Positions 10,601 to 22,880 of a stretch of DNA of 64,000 bases are shown here, one piece after another. The stretch comes from Pseudevernia furfuracea (Eukaryota > Ascomycota > Lecanoromycetes > Lecanorales > Parmeliaceae): contig JAIUPT010000039.1 in NCBI GenBank assembly GCA_022315425.1, forward strand, positions 868,001 through 932,000, written 5' to 3'. Both the position numbers and the translations under genes were made by a program. The notes under the pieces are model-generated. The model did no database searches and was not told where the DNA came from. It saw only the letters and a program-made list of their open reading frames with translations. The first letter of the stretch is position 1. Every line of letters begins with the position of its first letter.

Positions 10601-13013
10601 GCAACGGAACGAGCTAGCGAGTTATGTTCGTCACCGTGTGGAGCTTCCCCCAATGATCAAGCGCCCGTATACCTGTGGCAAATGCTTTGCCCAGACACCA
10701 TGCTTTCTCTATCACAAATTGGTAGATGACGGCAATGGCGAGACGAGTGGCCTTGGAGAGAGATTCGACGACTTTGTGAAGCATCTGAATCCGAGCCACC
10801 AACTTTTCTTCAGCAAGTGGGACGCTCTGTTGACGAAAGAAGAAAAAGACGTTGTCAAATTCCGCAAAGAGCTGTGGACAATGCAAAGTTCCGAGCGCGA
10901 GAAGGTGGGAAGATGCTTCAGTAACATCATTATTGACCCAGATTCCTTCCACGAAATCGAAGGCGCCCCAAAGATCAACCGCTATCGCTATACCTTCATC
11001 AAGCAGAAGCCAAGACCGGGCTTCTCCTTCACGGAATCCCAGATCACACTTGGTGAACCTATTGTGATCTCAGACGAGAAGGGACACTTTGCTCTTGCGA
11101 ATGGTTACGTGACCGGTGTACGAAAACACAAAATTCAAGTCACTATCGACCGCCGTCTGCACAATGCTCGAGCGAAAGGCAGTGATTTTGACGCTCAACG
11201 AAACCAAACCTTTGCCGGTATCATGGAGGTTGTTGAGAACGGGTTTGAACAAACAACCATGACACCTACGCAACCTGATGAAACTATATTGTACCGTCTC
11301 GACAAGGATGAGTTCAGCAATGGCATGGCAATGATTCGTAATAACCTCATTTGTTTAATGGAGAAAGACATTTTTGGTGTTCAAGCCCTTCGAAAATTAA
11401 TTGTTGAGAATGTGGCTCCCACCTTCAAGCCTACAGCATCAGCGTATACACTTGCAGATACGGCGAGCCAAGCTAGCTTGAATGTTGACCAAAAAGCTGC
11501 CATTGAGAAGGTGATGAGCGCCAAAGACTACGCCCTGGTTCTTGGGATGCCGGGCACTGGGAAGACCACTACCATTGCACACATAATTCGGGCTCTCGTG
11601 GCACAAGGAAAGAGCGTTCTACTGACTTCGTATACGCACACTGCTGTCGACAACATATTGCTCAAGCTACGTGGTGACGGAATTGGCATTTTTCGCCTTG
11701 GTGCTGTCGCAAAGATCCATCCAGAAGTTCAAGAATTTGCAGATCTTGCGGGCATACCGATCAAAACAGTAGAAGATCTCAAGAGATGCTACACACAACC
11801 AATCGTCGCGACAACGTGCCTGGGGATTAATCACGCAATCTTTAACCAGCGTGTATTTGACTACTGCATCGTGGACGAAGCGTCTCAAATCACACTTCCT
11901 GTGTGCATAGGTCCCATCCGAATGGCTAGGACATTTATCCTTGTCGGCGACCACTATCAATTGCCTCCTCTGGTTCAGAATAAAGAGGCTCAAGAAGGTG
12001 GCCTAGATATCAGTTTGTTCAAAATACTCTCCGACAACCATCCTTCCTCAGTCGTGAACCTTGAACACCAATACCGTATGTGCGAAGAGATTATGACACT
12101 CAGCAATACCTTGATCTATGACGGCCGTCTAAAGTGCGGCACACCGGTAGTCGCGAATCGCTCACTAGTCATTCCCAACATAGACGCCCTCACACAACAT
12201 CATCATAACTCTCATAGTGTCCTCTCAGCCGACCCAAGGAAGGTCTGCCCAGGCTCTACTCGAGGGTCCTGCTGGCTCCGCGATCTCCTTGATCCTTCCG
12301 TCAAAGCCTGCTTCGTGAACACAGACCCTCTCCTCCCACACTCTCATGAAGCCTTGGAAGGCGGTTCACGCATCACAAACCCCTGCGAAGCCGACTTGAC
12401 CACCCAACTCGTCGAATCTCTGATCACTACGGGGATTCCCCCCGCAGACATTGGTGTCATTACTCTTTACCGTTCCCAGCTGGCACTCATCAAACAATCT
12501 CTCCGTCACCGCTCGGGCGTCGAAATGCACACCGCAGATAAGTTCCAGGGTCGTGACAAAGAAGTGGTGGTACTCAGCCTTGTCCGTAGCAATGAAGACC
12601 AAAATGTCGGAGAGTTGTTGAAGGATTGGCGGAGGGTCAATGTTGCTCTGACGAGAGCGAGAACGAAACTGCTGGTGCTAGGGAGTAAGGGCACCCTGAT
12701 TGGAAATGAATTGTTGAGGGATTTTGTTGCATTGATGGGAGGAAAGGGGTGGTGGTATGATCTTCCGATGGGGGCATTTGAAGGACATGTGTTCGAGGAC
12801 GTACAGACGCAATTCTCTGGCAAAGGAAGTACTGACATCAAGGCTGAAGTGGACTATGGGAAGGCGAAGGTGAATTTTGAGAGGCAACCTCCTGGAGAAG
12901 GAAAGGAAAACAGAGTGGGTAGGAGGATCCCGGCGAAGCAGGGAAAGTTGGATGTTAATGCCTTGATGGGTAAGAGGCCTGTTTTGAGAGATATTGTTAA
13001 CGATGCTTCTTGA
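7602..13013 (+). CDS. DNA2: DNA replication ATP-dependent helicase/nuclease Dna2
   Basis: Dna2 trims long 5' flaps in Okazaki-fragment processing and resects DNA ends. Exons: 7602-7643, 7696-9447, about 9501-9596, 9649-10143, 10192-10450 and 10507-13013, giving about 1,716 residues. The first ~590 residues are a disordered, Ser/acidic-rich tail. The PD-(D/E)XK nuclease domain shows CTRKAVL, IDATVQV and ELKTGK; its Fe-S cysteines are the Cys of SFTCTR and the C-x2-C-x5-C of YTCGKCFAQTPC. The SF1 helicase shows Walker A GMPGTGKTTT, VDEASQI, GDHYQLPP, DKFQGRDKE and VALTRAR. All catalytic motifs are intact. The exon 3 acceptor is uncertain: AAG at 9500 and AAAG at 9512 both keep frame. Gene order within the block says nothing about function. 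Confidence 0.95.
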
Positions 13014-13473
13014 GTAGAGATTTTGCATACTGAATGAATATGGAACATTCAGGACAGCATGAGGGTAGAGCGGACAATGACAACCAGGCAAAATCAACGA
13101 CTGCATTGAGCCTACGTACTTGCAGTCTAACGATATCAACGCCCATTTCAACCCAGATCCAGAATGAAACCCACCCCCATCACTAGTGCCAAAAATCAAC
13201 ACCAACCCTTCAGGCGTAGTAACGGTCGACTAAAATGCAAAGCCGTCCCCCGGATCGAAGAGGGCTTCCAAGTCCGCACCTCCAAGGTTGAGGTTCAAAA
13301 CGTCCTCATCGTTTGCCTGCAGGTGCATGTCAATACAACATCCCGGTGATCCTACCACCCAAGGTATCTATCTTACCGTCATCTCCGGCCCCTGCTCCGA
13401 CCTCCCCGTCTCGACAACTGGCGCTTCCGCACCTTCTTCACCTTCCTGTCCACGGCCTCTAGTAAGCAAAGGC
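13014..13473. other. Intergenic DNA between converging DNA2 and the Q/P-rich gene
   Basis: About 460 bp between two 3' ends. No reading frame with coding character is evident. Confidence 0.6.
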
Positions 13474-14964
13474 TTATTCTCGGGTCCGGGCATCCCAACT
13501 CACATTCACCACCACGCCCTCCTCCTCCGCAGCCTCTTCTTGCCTTCCGTCGCTCCGCGGCGCGACCGGAGCCTGCGATGTCGGCGCCGCAACCGTCCGC
13601 TTCGACCATGATCAGTAAAGTAGAGCCTGGCTTGTTCCGGATGGAAAGATGGGGGGGGGGCAACTTACGACGGCGCTGCTGGCGGGCTGGCTTCGGTCCG
13701 ACTCGGGCTTGGCCTTGCTCCCGTTGTCGGCTTTGACGGAGGGCCGGTTCCACGGCTGCGCCAACCGGGCGGCGGAGCCGGCGCCCCGCAGGCTTTCGCG
13801 CCCGTATCTGGTGATGTCGAAGTGCTCGCTGGGGGGTATCGTCGTGTTGATGAAGCCGACCTTGTCGTGGTCTTTGGGTTTGCGGCCGGCGGGGCGGGCG
13901 GGCTTCTTGGTGATGCCGGTGGGTTTGCTGCCTTTGCCTTTGATGGGCGTTTCGTGATTGTTGTTGGCGGTGGCGGTGGTGGCGGTGGTGGTGTTTTTAG
14001 CGAGGTTTTTGTTCGGGGGGGGCGCCTTGGGGGGGTTTGGGAGGGGAGAAGTTCCTTGGCGCTGGGTGGTGGTAGGGGCGGGGTGCTGCCATTTCTGCGT
14101 GGATGGGGAGAGTAGGGGGCCGTACGCAGTGTTTTGCTGGTGCTGTTGGATAGCCGGCGGTGTGGGATGGAATCCTTGAGCGGGCTCCCTTGCATGTGTA
14201 GCCCAAAGGTGGCGGGGGCCTGTAGGGAAACCACCTGGCTGCTGGAGGTGTCGGGGGGCAGTAAGGAAGTCACCTGGCTGCTGGAGGTGTTGGGAGCCTG
14301 TAGGTAAGTCGCCTGGCTGTTGGAGTCGGTGCGTGGGTCGAAGCTTTTGGTGCATGGCGTTTGGTGGTAAAGGGGCATACTGCTGTTGGGAATTAGGGGA
14401 GACAGAAGCCGAAAGTCGCTGGTGGATGTATCGTCGAGGTTCCAAGTTCTTCCCCTTGAAAAAGGGATTACAGCGTCGTTGGAACATCCTTGCATGTAAC
14501 TCGCCATGAGCTGGAGGTTGCTGGCAGGTACTGTGGATAGGCCTCATGCTTTGGCTCGCGGGAGCGGGAGCAGGCCGTTGCTGCTGAACGTACAGTTGAG
14601 GTCTAACCTGCTGTTTTTGTTGGTGTTGTTGTAAGGTCGGCTGGTAAGGGGTCGTAGTTTCCCTGTAAGTGAATTGGCCAGTGCCGATGTTCTGGCTCAT
14701 AGGAGAGGGAACAGGCCACTCTTGCTGCATGTCTGGAACGGGAAGAGGAGCCAGAGCTGGGCTTGGAACAGAGATCGCAGCCCTTTGGCCTGCCTGCTGG
14801 ATGGATTGAGAATTCATGGTGCTGCGTGGTTGTGGATGTTGGTCGATCGAATCGCTGAAGAGTTTGAGAGCTTTGGGCTTCTCGGACCCGACCTCATTCA
14901 TTAGGTCATTGCCACTGGCCGCGTCGAAGTCGAAAAAGGATTCTGCAGGAGTCAATTCGGCCAT
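13474..14964 (-). CDS. Gln/Pro-rich low-complexity protein, function unknown
   Basis: Two exons, 14964-13669 and 13572-13474, give 464 residues. The 96-nt intron has GTAAGT and a CAG acceptor; splicing replaces the run-on tail by an acidic end (EEAAEEEG, then NVSWDARTRE). The protein begins MAELTPAESFFDFD and is rich in Q, P, T and H. Three near-identical 14-16-residue units of LQQPGDxxTxxxHL type lie mid-protein. A Lys/Arg-rich patch (KPARPAGRKPKDHDK) could be a nuclear signal. No globular domain is recognised. Transcriptional co-regulators often look like this, but that is only composition. Strong opposite-strand frames here are shadows of the GC-rich codons. Confidence 0.65.
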
Positions 14965-15273
14965 GTTGGGTAAGGAAATGGATGGTGGTGGTGAGAAAGA
15001 TATGTGTGATAGTACAGTATATTTGGAGAAGAGGAGTACTTGAAAGTGTTGAGATGGTGAGTTATTTGCAAATGTAGAGATTTATGTGTTCAGAAGAAAG
15101 AGGGTAGCCAGAGCCTATCGCGGTATATATTTGTAAGGGGCATTGGAAAAGGGAATAAAAACTCTGTGCGAGAAGTATGTTGAGGGAAGTCACAAATATT
15201 GCATTAAATTGAGAGAGTTTAATGCCGCTTGAATGAAGAGTCATCGACGCCAATCATTAACGGGGTATCAGCC
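14965..15273. other. Upstream region of the Q/P-rich gene
   Basis: About 310 bp between the Q/P-rich start and the RPP40-type stop. AT-rich, with no recognised element or coding frame. Confidence 0.5.
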
Positions 15274-16838
15274 TCAACTAAACTCCAATAAAACATACTC
15301 CTCTCCATGCTTTTCGTCAATTTTCAGCTCTCCAGGCTCTTTCGTCTTGTCCGCCGCAGCGACAGCGCTATGGCTATTTGAAATTGCATCTGGTAGACAA
15401 AAAACCGTGTAGGCATCCTTCTCAGTCACAGCAGTCTTAAAACTGTAGGCACTCAGCGCAAAGAAGTCTTTGCTCGAAGCTGCATTCCGATTTGTAGTCT
15501 TGGCACTATGGAATATCAGAGGCGTGTCTGCCAAGACGCCAAGAAGTCGAGAACCGGGTGAAATATGCTCACCTTGACAAATATACCAATAAATACCTAA
15601 TCCATGTGGCGGGGATGAACCCGGCCCATGTTAACGTGAGCATGTTTGAAGCCTTTCCTGAGTCATCATCCGGTATCTGGTAGCGACTGAGGAAAGGGTC
15701 AATGCTATCTTCTGAGAGTATGCGAGGACTTTCCAGTGCGACGAGGCTGAGCCACTCAGAGATTTCGAGGGCCCAATCTTCGAAGTCGTCGTCAGAGTCT
15801 AAAGAAAGGGGAGGACTAAGATTCGGTACATTGACTCTCTCAGTGGTCTTCTGTTGGAGTGAACATTCTGTGGTCACTGGATGGTGCTTCGTAATTGGTG
15901 CATCTTCTACTGCTATACTGCAATCAGTGACCTTGTTGTCGAGGAATTTTGCAAACGGAATAATTTTACCGTGTTCAGAATTTGAGTTGAAGTCATGGAA
16001 AAGCCAGGCCACTGAATAATTGAGAACATTCTTGAATGCCCATACGATCCTCTCGAAGCCTTTCTTCCCGTGCAGCATTGATGGGGACCTGAGGTTCACT
16101 TCTACCGCTGATGGCTCAAGATTAGTAATTGAAAGGCCTCATCTTTCAATCTGTTGTACTCACCGTATCGAGTCTTAAGGTGGTTTCGTCCAACATCTCG
16201 AATAGGTTGGCCAATGAGACCACATCGTTCGTATTTGTCTTTGGCGAGCTCGAGACGAAGTATGCCTGAGATGAGAATCAGCAAGCGGTTCATGCAAAAC
16301 TCTGAGAATGGCCACTCTCAACCACTAGCATACCGTCTTTGAGGGAAAAACGTTCATCAACACCCGGACGGCCTTCAGAGAGCATCAAAATATTACCTGA
16401 AAAGAGATGATGAGATCAGCAGAATAACCATCTTGATGCAGTTAATAGTATGCCACAGATCTGCAGGGGCATGAACAAGAACCAACGTACCAACCTTGAT
16501 GTACTTGTTAAAGAAATCTCCTTCGAGTAACTCGGACAGAGACATGATGACTCGAGAATACTGAATGTTGCTGATCTTCGCTTTGACACCTTTCCAGACG
16601 ACATCGTACAGCTCTTGAGGGAGGACCAATTGAACCTACATTTTCATTTCAGCCTCTGCACACAAGTCCACGGGTTTCATAGCATGTCTCATACTGTGTG
16701 TGTGAATGGTTGACTCAAGATTGTTGAAAATGGGTTTTTCTTGGATGGTGGTTGCTCAGGATGTACAAATGGGGGCAGGACGCCATGGGACACATACGCC
16801 TTTGAGGCCAATGTTTTGGGCTCAAGGAAGCCGAACAT
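15274..16838 (-). CDS. Ribonuclease P/MRP 40-kDa subunit (Rpp40 family)
   Basis: Protein subunit of RNase P and RNase MRP, which process tRNA 5' ends and pre-rRNA. Six exons on the minus strand: 16838-16695, 16635-16491, 16396-16334, 16265-16164, 16107-15573 and 15505-15274, totalling 358 residues, close to human RPP40 (363). Conserved blocks are continuous across the introns: KVGNILMLSEGRPGVDERF, the KYERCGLIGQP segment and SPSMLHGKKGFERIVWAFKN. Donors are standard (GTATGA, GTACGT, GTATGC, GTGAGT, GTGAGC). An earlier in-frame reading past 16491 is intron. It is divergent from TEX1 with 296 bp between starts. Confidence 0.88.
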
Positions 16839-17134
16839 GGTCGGTATGGAGCGAAGAAGAAGAATCCTTGGTGGTTTTTGTATGTCTAACGAAATGGTAG
16901 TGCTTTTCTGCCAAAGGAGGACTAGTCTAGGAACAGGAATTTAGCGCCCGAGCTGCATGAACGAACAAGGGTTTTGTGCATATCGACATTAACATGGCCG
17001 AGTCTTTCACCTCTCATCAAGGTTACAGGTGTTCTGCTCTGCTGTAACCCTGCTTCTTTCACCTGACTCTGAGGCAAGACCCTGAAGCTATTCAAATCCT
17101 TGGCATTCCCCCATCTTTTCTCTTCGCCCTCACA
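16839..17134. promoter_or_regulatory. Divergent promoter between RPP40-type gene and TEX1
   Basis: The 296 bp between the outward-facing starts must carry both promoters. A CT-rich stretch (TCTTTTCTCTTCGCCC, 17115-17130) precedes the TEX1 ATG, as is common for fungal promoters. No specific factor site was recognised. Confidence 0.4.
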
Positions 17135-18269
17135 ATGGCTCCACCCCACCCTCGAAGACCAATAGCCAAAGACCGCTTCGCCGCCCTCTTCCCAACCCTT
17201 AAAGTCCAAACATACCACGACCCCGCTGCTCGAGGCCCAGGCTCCCACACGTACGTATGTCCACCATTCTTTCCCCCCACAAACCCTCCACTCTCCTGAC
17301 GCCCTTCCAGCATCCGCACCATCGCTTGGAATCCTACGGGCCACCTGATAGCCACCGGCTCTGCAGACCGCACGCTGCGTATATGGAACCCTGAGAAGCC
17401 GCAGGTGAAGAATAGTACAGAATTGAGAGGACATACGGGTGGGATAGAGCGGGTTGCCTGGAATCCTACGAAAGAGGCCGAGTTGGCGTCCGTGAGCAGC
17501 GATGGCACGTGCAGATTTTGGGACGTGAGGAGCAAAACTTGCACAGCGACCGTGCAACTAGGCGGAGAAGGCTTGACGATCGCATGGGCGGCGGACGGGA
17601 GTGTCATTATGGTTGGGCGCAAGGTACATTCATACACACCTGCTACTCCCGTTTCCGTTTCACCTCTCTATCCGTTTTTCCCCAGCTAACATACAACTAA
17701 CCTACTAGGATGACACCCTCATACCCATCACCATCCACCCCACCCCCACCGCCCAACCCCTTCACCCCCCAGCCCTCCAAACAAACCAATGCACCTTTAA
17801 CCACACCTCACCTCCAACCCACCTCCTCCTCACCCGCGGCGACGGCTCCGTAACCATTTCTTCCTACCCCTCCCTCCAAACCCTCCACACGTTGCACGCC
17901 CACACCTCCTCCTGCCTCTCCCTCGCCCTCTCCCCCACCTCCCGCTACCTGGCAATCGGCGGCTCGGACGCGCTCATCTCCCTCTACGACACCACGGACT
18001 GGGTCTGCAAACGCACGCTTACGAATCTGACAGGGGCGGTCAAGAGCGTGGGGTTTAGTTTCGACGGGAGTTTTGTGGTGGGGGGGAGCGACGAGGGGAA
18101 TGTGCTTGAGGTGGCGCATACGGAGTCGGGGGAGTATGTGGGCAAGGTAGATATCGGGGCGAGTGGTGGGTGTGGGGTTGTGGCGTGGCATCCGGGGAGG
18201 TATTGGATTGCGTGGGCTGGGGAAGGAGGGGGGTTGAAGATTTTGGGGGCCGCTGGGGGACAGCTGTGA
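17135..18269 (+). CDS. TEX1: THO complex subunit Tex1/THOC3, WD40 protein
   Basis: Tex1/THOC3 is the beta-propeller subunit of THO/TREX, coupling transcription to mRNA export. Exons 17135-17250, 17311-17623 and 17709-18269 give 329 residues. WD repeats are clear: IRTIAWNPTGHLIATGSADR with TLRIW, IERVAWNPTKEAELASVSSD with RFWDVRS, LAIGGSDALISLYDT and VKSVGFSFDGSFVVGGSDEG. The size matches THOC3 (about 350). The third exon is strongly biased towards C in its first half and G in its second half, which creates long shadow frames on the minus strand. Confidence 0.88.
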
Positions 18270-18977
18270 TGGGGTGGGATGTTGCAGGTGTTCGGTTCGG
18301 TGCAGAAAGTCACATGCTTCAGATAGCGAGCGGTCTCGATGCAATAGTGTCTGATTGAAGGTCGTCACGAGGAGAAAGATGCAGAGCCATAGATCACGTG
18401 GGGCACTTTCGAAGCAAAGCATCACAGGCAAACAACTTGTAGTCGCAAGCGGTAGAAGCCATTTCATTTACAAGCAGCTATGCACAAACAGTCCATGTCC
18501 AAGACGGACCTATCTATGGAAACACAGCGATCAGAGTACCAGAGCCCCCATGTTGCTAGAACCATCTGCATAAAGCCAAGTTGCATACCTAAGCTAATCC
18601 TTTCTTTTTCTACCCAGCTGTCAGTCCATGCCGCTGATCAGACCTGATGCCCATCATTATCGCCATTGAAAGGAGGAAAATACTGTTCCATGCGCCGGTC
18701 TCCAGCGCCAGGAGAGCGTAGGATATACTCATAATTGATATCAGGACGCCTGCTGTTCAAAGAAAGATGCCTAGGAAAGGTGCAATGAAAGGATGACTTC
18801 GTGTACTGGAGGCACTATCATCGCGTCTAATGTCATATACAGGGGACTTCATCCAATTTTGATCTTGCTGAAGGGAACCGGGTTGGAGGTCTGGGCAGAT
18901 GAAACGTTGGTGGCGATGGGGGCTTGATAGCCTTGCGTTGCCGACGTCATGATTTGTATTGGACGTTGCTAGTGCCG
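18270..18977. other. Intergenic DNA between converging TEX1 and cyclin B genes
   Basis: About 700 bp holding the two 3' UTRs. It contains a CACGTG at about 18395-18400 but no convincing gene. Confidence 0.5.
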
Positions 18978-20679
18978 TTAGACAGTGGATTTGCTACCAA
19001 GGTAGAATGGGTAGTACTTTTTAGCCCACTGCCTCGTCAAAATCGAAGCTGAGATTCGTGTCAGTGACAGCTCAATGAAAACATCAAGTATGGAAACCTA
19101 CCTTTCAGGAACTTCTTGCTTGCGTACTTTTTGAAGAAGGCTTCATGCTGGACAGGTTTGTGAAGATAGTCAACCATGAGCTGGAAGACCGGCTTGATTT
19201 CATCTTCCGTGTATCCCGAGTAGTGAGCGAGAGTGGCATCCTAAATCAGTCAACATTGTCAAGTCTTTACCTTGAGAGCTCGTCGAATTCACATACCCAT
19301 TCGCCTCGCTCGAGGATCAGACGCGAAAGAAACATTGACGCAGCAGCAATGTGACTAGGGTGGAAGCCCATAAACCTATGATCAACCAAGCTAACCTCGA
19401 GCAGGTATTTCCCAAGAGTACGCGTCTGAATATCGTAGTTGTCGGCCTTTGATATCCTTCGGAGGAAGTTCATCGGGTTGGGATAACTTAGGTCATAATT
19501 GAGCGCGGCCAACACGAAGCGCTCTGCCTTCAAGATTTCTTCTTCGGTGAAGCCATCATCCGCAACATGTTTGAAGTTTTGCACATGAGGCGAGAGTACC
19601 TCTTCGTACTTGGATGCGATGAACATGGCCGTGACACCAACTAATTGCAGCTTCTCCAACTCGACAACTCTCGCGGACAGGAAGCGATCGATGATGTTAA
19701 TGGCGAGAAACATGGTTTCGGGTAGTAGGTGAAAGCGAGTGTGGACTTCAATCAGCCAGTCGACAAGAACGCCGCGCAGGTGCCACTCCAGGTTGTCTTG
19801 AAAATCCATGTAATCTGGATTGGGCATTGTTGCTTCTTCAAGAACCTTGAGATACTCGAAGATCTCGCCGACATACTCTGCCACCATGAGGGGGTCATCA
19901 TAGTCTTCGGCGTCCAGGTCTGCGACGCCTTGTTCAAAGGCTGTCTTGACTTCTGGTTCTTGTTCTCCTTGTTTAGGTTCATCTTCAACGATCTCTTTCT
20001 TCGTTTCCACGACACGCTCTACCTCGGTCACGACTGTCTTATTCCTCGGTGGCTCGTTCTCAGAGTCTGCTTTCTCTTCTTGAATCGACTGTTGGCTTCC
20101 GGTTGAGGCTGTGTGTCTCTTCTTGGTGGCGGCACCCATCACACCAGATCCACTTGCAGGACGCTTCAGCTCAGTCGACGCTGCTCTCTTGTTGTTGTCC
20201 TTAGCTCCAAGCATGGAGCGATTTGAGTTCGTACGCGATATCTTCTGTACGCCAGCACTGGGTGCAGCCTTCGACAAAAGTCCGGCCTTCCCGCCCAGAG
20301 CCTTCTTCCCTTCCTTCGACTCAACCACCTCGTTCTTCGTAACGTTGCTCACATCACCGAGCGCTGCTCGTTTCCGTTGCCCTGGCGCAGAGCTTGCATT
20401 CAATATGTTTGTGGTGGACCTCTTGGTTCCCAACGCCTTCTTGACCATTGCTGCACCATCTGCCGGCACGGTCAAAGCAGCGGCTTTGGCTCTTGTCAGA
20501 CGTGTCGAGCCACCGTTCTCATCATTCTCGTTGGTGACAGCACGCTGCCGTATCGATCGAGCCTGTTGTTGAGAGTCAGCCTCAATGTTGAAACTGTCTA
20601 ACCCCAATACTGATCGAGCCCCGGCGGGAAGCAGACTGGGTTCGCGTCCAGCAGGCATGCAATGACTTACTGGGGGCAT
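18978..20679 (-). CDS. G2/mitotic-specific B-type cyclin (NimE/Clb type)
   Basis: Regulatory subunit of Cdk1 for entry into mitosis. Exons 20679-20671, 20562-19297, 19240-19102 and 19048-18978 give 494 residues. A destruction box RxxLxxxxN (RAALGDVSN, near residues 68-76) marks it for APC/C-dependent turnover. The cyclin box (about 260-390) carries LRGVLVDWLIEVH and MFIASKYEE; the C-terminal cyclin fold ends in WAKKYYPFYLGSKSTV. The first exon is only 9 nt (ATGCCCCCA): splicing GTAAGT to an acceptor preceded by CTGAC yields the usual MPPAR start. Without that intron a longer start at 20694 is possible but gives an atypical N terminus. Divergent from uL2m. Confidence 0.92.
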
Positions 20680-21503
20680 GTTAATCTTCTGCAACCACTA
20701 ATTATCGCGACTAACTTGGTTGGTCTGCGAAGACGGCTGAAAAATGTCAATGCTAGCTATGGGTTCGCGGATCTTGTTCTGAGAAACAGCCTACGGAGTC
20801 GAGGATATGTCAGCCTGAATGGACGTTCCAAAGTAACGATGTATTTACCTAGTATATGTGGCGGGAGACGATTTTGGGCGATTGGATAGGTGCAGTTCGC
20901 AAGATGGGGTAGTATTTCTCCGAAGGTTGGCGCCTGGTACCATGTGGCGGCAGCGGTTGTGATATCGAAGTATGGTGAGGACAAGAAAGCTGACAGCTCA
21001 AGTCAAGAGGGCCGACGTCTGCAACAACCTTCGAGTGGAAGTGGTGTTGTGGACCAAGGGTGTAAGAAAGTTGGTGGAGATGGTGAGTGGGGATTTTGAA
21101 GGCGGAGCGTCGAGGTAAACAGCACGTCGCCCTCTCTACGCTAGCGGGCGATTGGCGTTTGGCAACAAACACCGAAAGTAGCCGAAATGCAGAGTAAGTA
21201 CAGATCAATGCTGCGCAATTGTGTAGGAGGTACAGATTGAGATGTAGAGTAGGATGTTGAGGGTCATTTACTTTTGTAGAAACAATTGCATTTCTCAAGC
21301 TTCTCCGTTGCTCTAGAGGTCTCGCATAGCAACAACGCGAGAATTCCTGTGCTATGCCGTATTTGGATCATGACTAATCATGACAGGGATCTCGACCTTT
21401 TACTTCTCCAGTGGACCGATTGTGGACATTGAGAACCTTCAGAATGCGCATAATTCATCCTCGATAACCCAGGTTCTCTTGAACAAAGAGTTGATATATC
21501 AGG
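20680..21503. promoter_or_regulatory. Divergent promoter between cyclin B and uL2m genes
   Basis: An 824-bp region with no supported coding frame. It should contain both promoters and the cyclin 5' UTR. I recognise no cell-cycle element with confidence. Confidence 0.4.
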
Positions 21504-22696
21504 ATGTTGCAACCTCGGTTGCTGCTTCGACAGCAAGCTCAACGGTGCCAATGCCTCCACACCTTTTCTCGTCGTCTGTACCCTGCAGAAATCCTTCCAC
21601 CTCTAGATCCTGGGATTGCCCGAAATGAAGCTCTAGGCGTCCAATCTCAACCACAATATGCTCCAGAAGACAAGAATGCTCCAATATTACGAACCTATAA
21701 GCCCCGCACGCCAGGTGTACGGCATTTAAAACGGCCCATCAATGACCATCTCTACGAAGGACGCCCCTATATCCCATTGACGCATTCGAGGAGAGGTCAG
21801 CATATTGGAGGAAGAAACAGTCATACAGGCCAGATAACCGTTAGACATCGCGGGGCAGGCCACAAGAGGAGGATACGAACTGTTGACTTCCACCGACTAG
21901 AGCCTGGAAAACACCTAGTGGAACGTATCGAGCATGACCCAGGGCGCAGTGCTCATATTGCATTACTTACCCGGACTGTGGGCCAATCGAGGACTTATTC
22001 ATACATCGTTGCGCCACAAGGTATGAGGACTGGAGAGGAAGTGGAAAGCTTCAGGCAGGGGATACCTGAGAGGCTGATACGGGAGCTGGGAGGAAATCAC
22101 GATGCTGGTATGATAGCGGCGAAAACCGCCTTCAGAGGGAACTGCATGCCACTGCACATGATACCGCCTGGCACCATTATCTACAATGTCGGTCTGAGAA
22201 AAGGCGGGAAAGCACAGCTGTGTCGAAGCGCTGGGACTTTTGCAACAGTAGTTAGCAAGAACGACGGCGATCCAAGAAAAGCATTGTATGTTGATGTCAA
22301 ATTGAAGAGTGGGGAGGTACGGCGGATACATAGAGACTGTTGCGCGACAATCGGGACTGCCAGCAATGTCAACTTCAATCGACGACAGCTCGGTAAAGCA
22401 GGTCGGAAACGATGGCTTGGTATTCGGCCTACAGTCAGGGGTGTCGCTATGAATGCGGCAGACCATCCTCATGGTGGAGGTCGCGGGAAGTCGAAGGGTA
22501 ATGTGCACCCAGTCAGTATCTGGGGTCAATTGGTACGTATAATTGTATTTCAAGTCTTTGAACCAAGCTGACATTTTTGCAGACCAAGAGTGGCTACAAG
22601 ACCAGGACGAAGTCGAACGTCAACAGATTCGTCGTTACACCCCGTCCACGGTCAGAGGGAAGGAAAGCAAAGGCGAAGAGGAAGAAGGCATCATGA
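21504..22696 (+). CDS. RML2: Mitochondrial large-subunit ribosomal protein uL2m
   Basis: Universal ribosomal protein L2 of the mitochondrial large subunit, needed for the peptidyl-transferase centre. Exons 21504-22532 and 22583-22696 give 380 residues. The N terminus (MLQPRLLLRQQAQR, then HTFSRRLY) is a basic mitochondrial presequence. The L2 core includes GRNSHTGQITVRHRGAGHKR and the C-terminal NAADHPHGGGRGKSKG, whose His is the conserved residue near the catalytic centre. The intron separates the last 37 residues (from TKSGYKTR), placing the signature just before the splice, with GTACGT and TTTTTGCAG. Confidence 0.94.
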
Positions 22697-22880
22697 GCAT
22701 TTCGTGATATAATGCACTGGATTTCCGTGGTCAGAAAATTCACCTTATGTCCATCATCACGGATCGAACCAATGACGTGAATTATCGAGGCTAAATCACC
22801 ATGTACGTAGTCAATGCAGATGTCGTTGGACCTTCTATGTAAAGAACTGCTCTCCGTAGGATATTTGAACGAGTATCCTC

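Noticed and set aside
13822..14206. Plus-strand Gly/Val-rich frames opposite the Q/P-rich gene
   Set aside because: They are antisense shadows of Pro/Thr/Ala codons and have no start context, splice sites or domain.
1..16838. tRNA-processing gene cluster (TRL1 with RPP40-type subunit)
   Set aside because: The genes are 14 kb apart, on separate promoters, with unrelated genes between; co-location is more likely chance.
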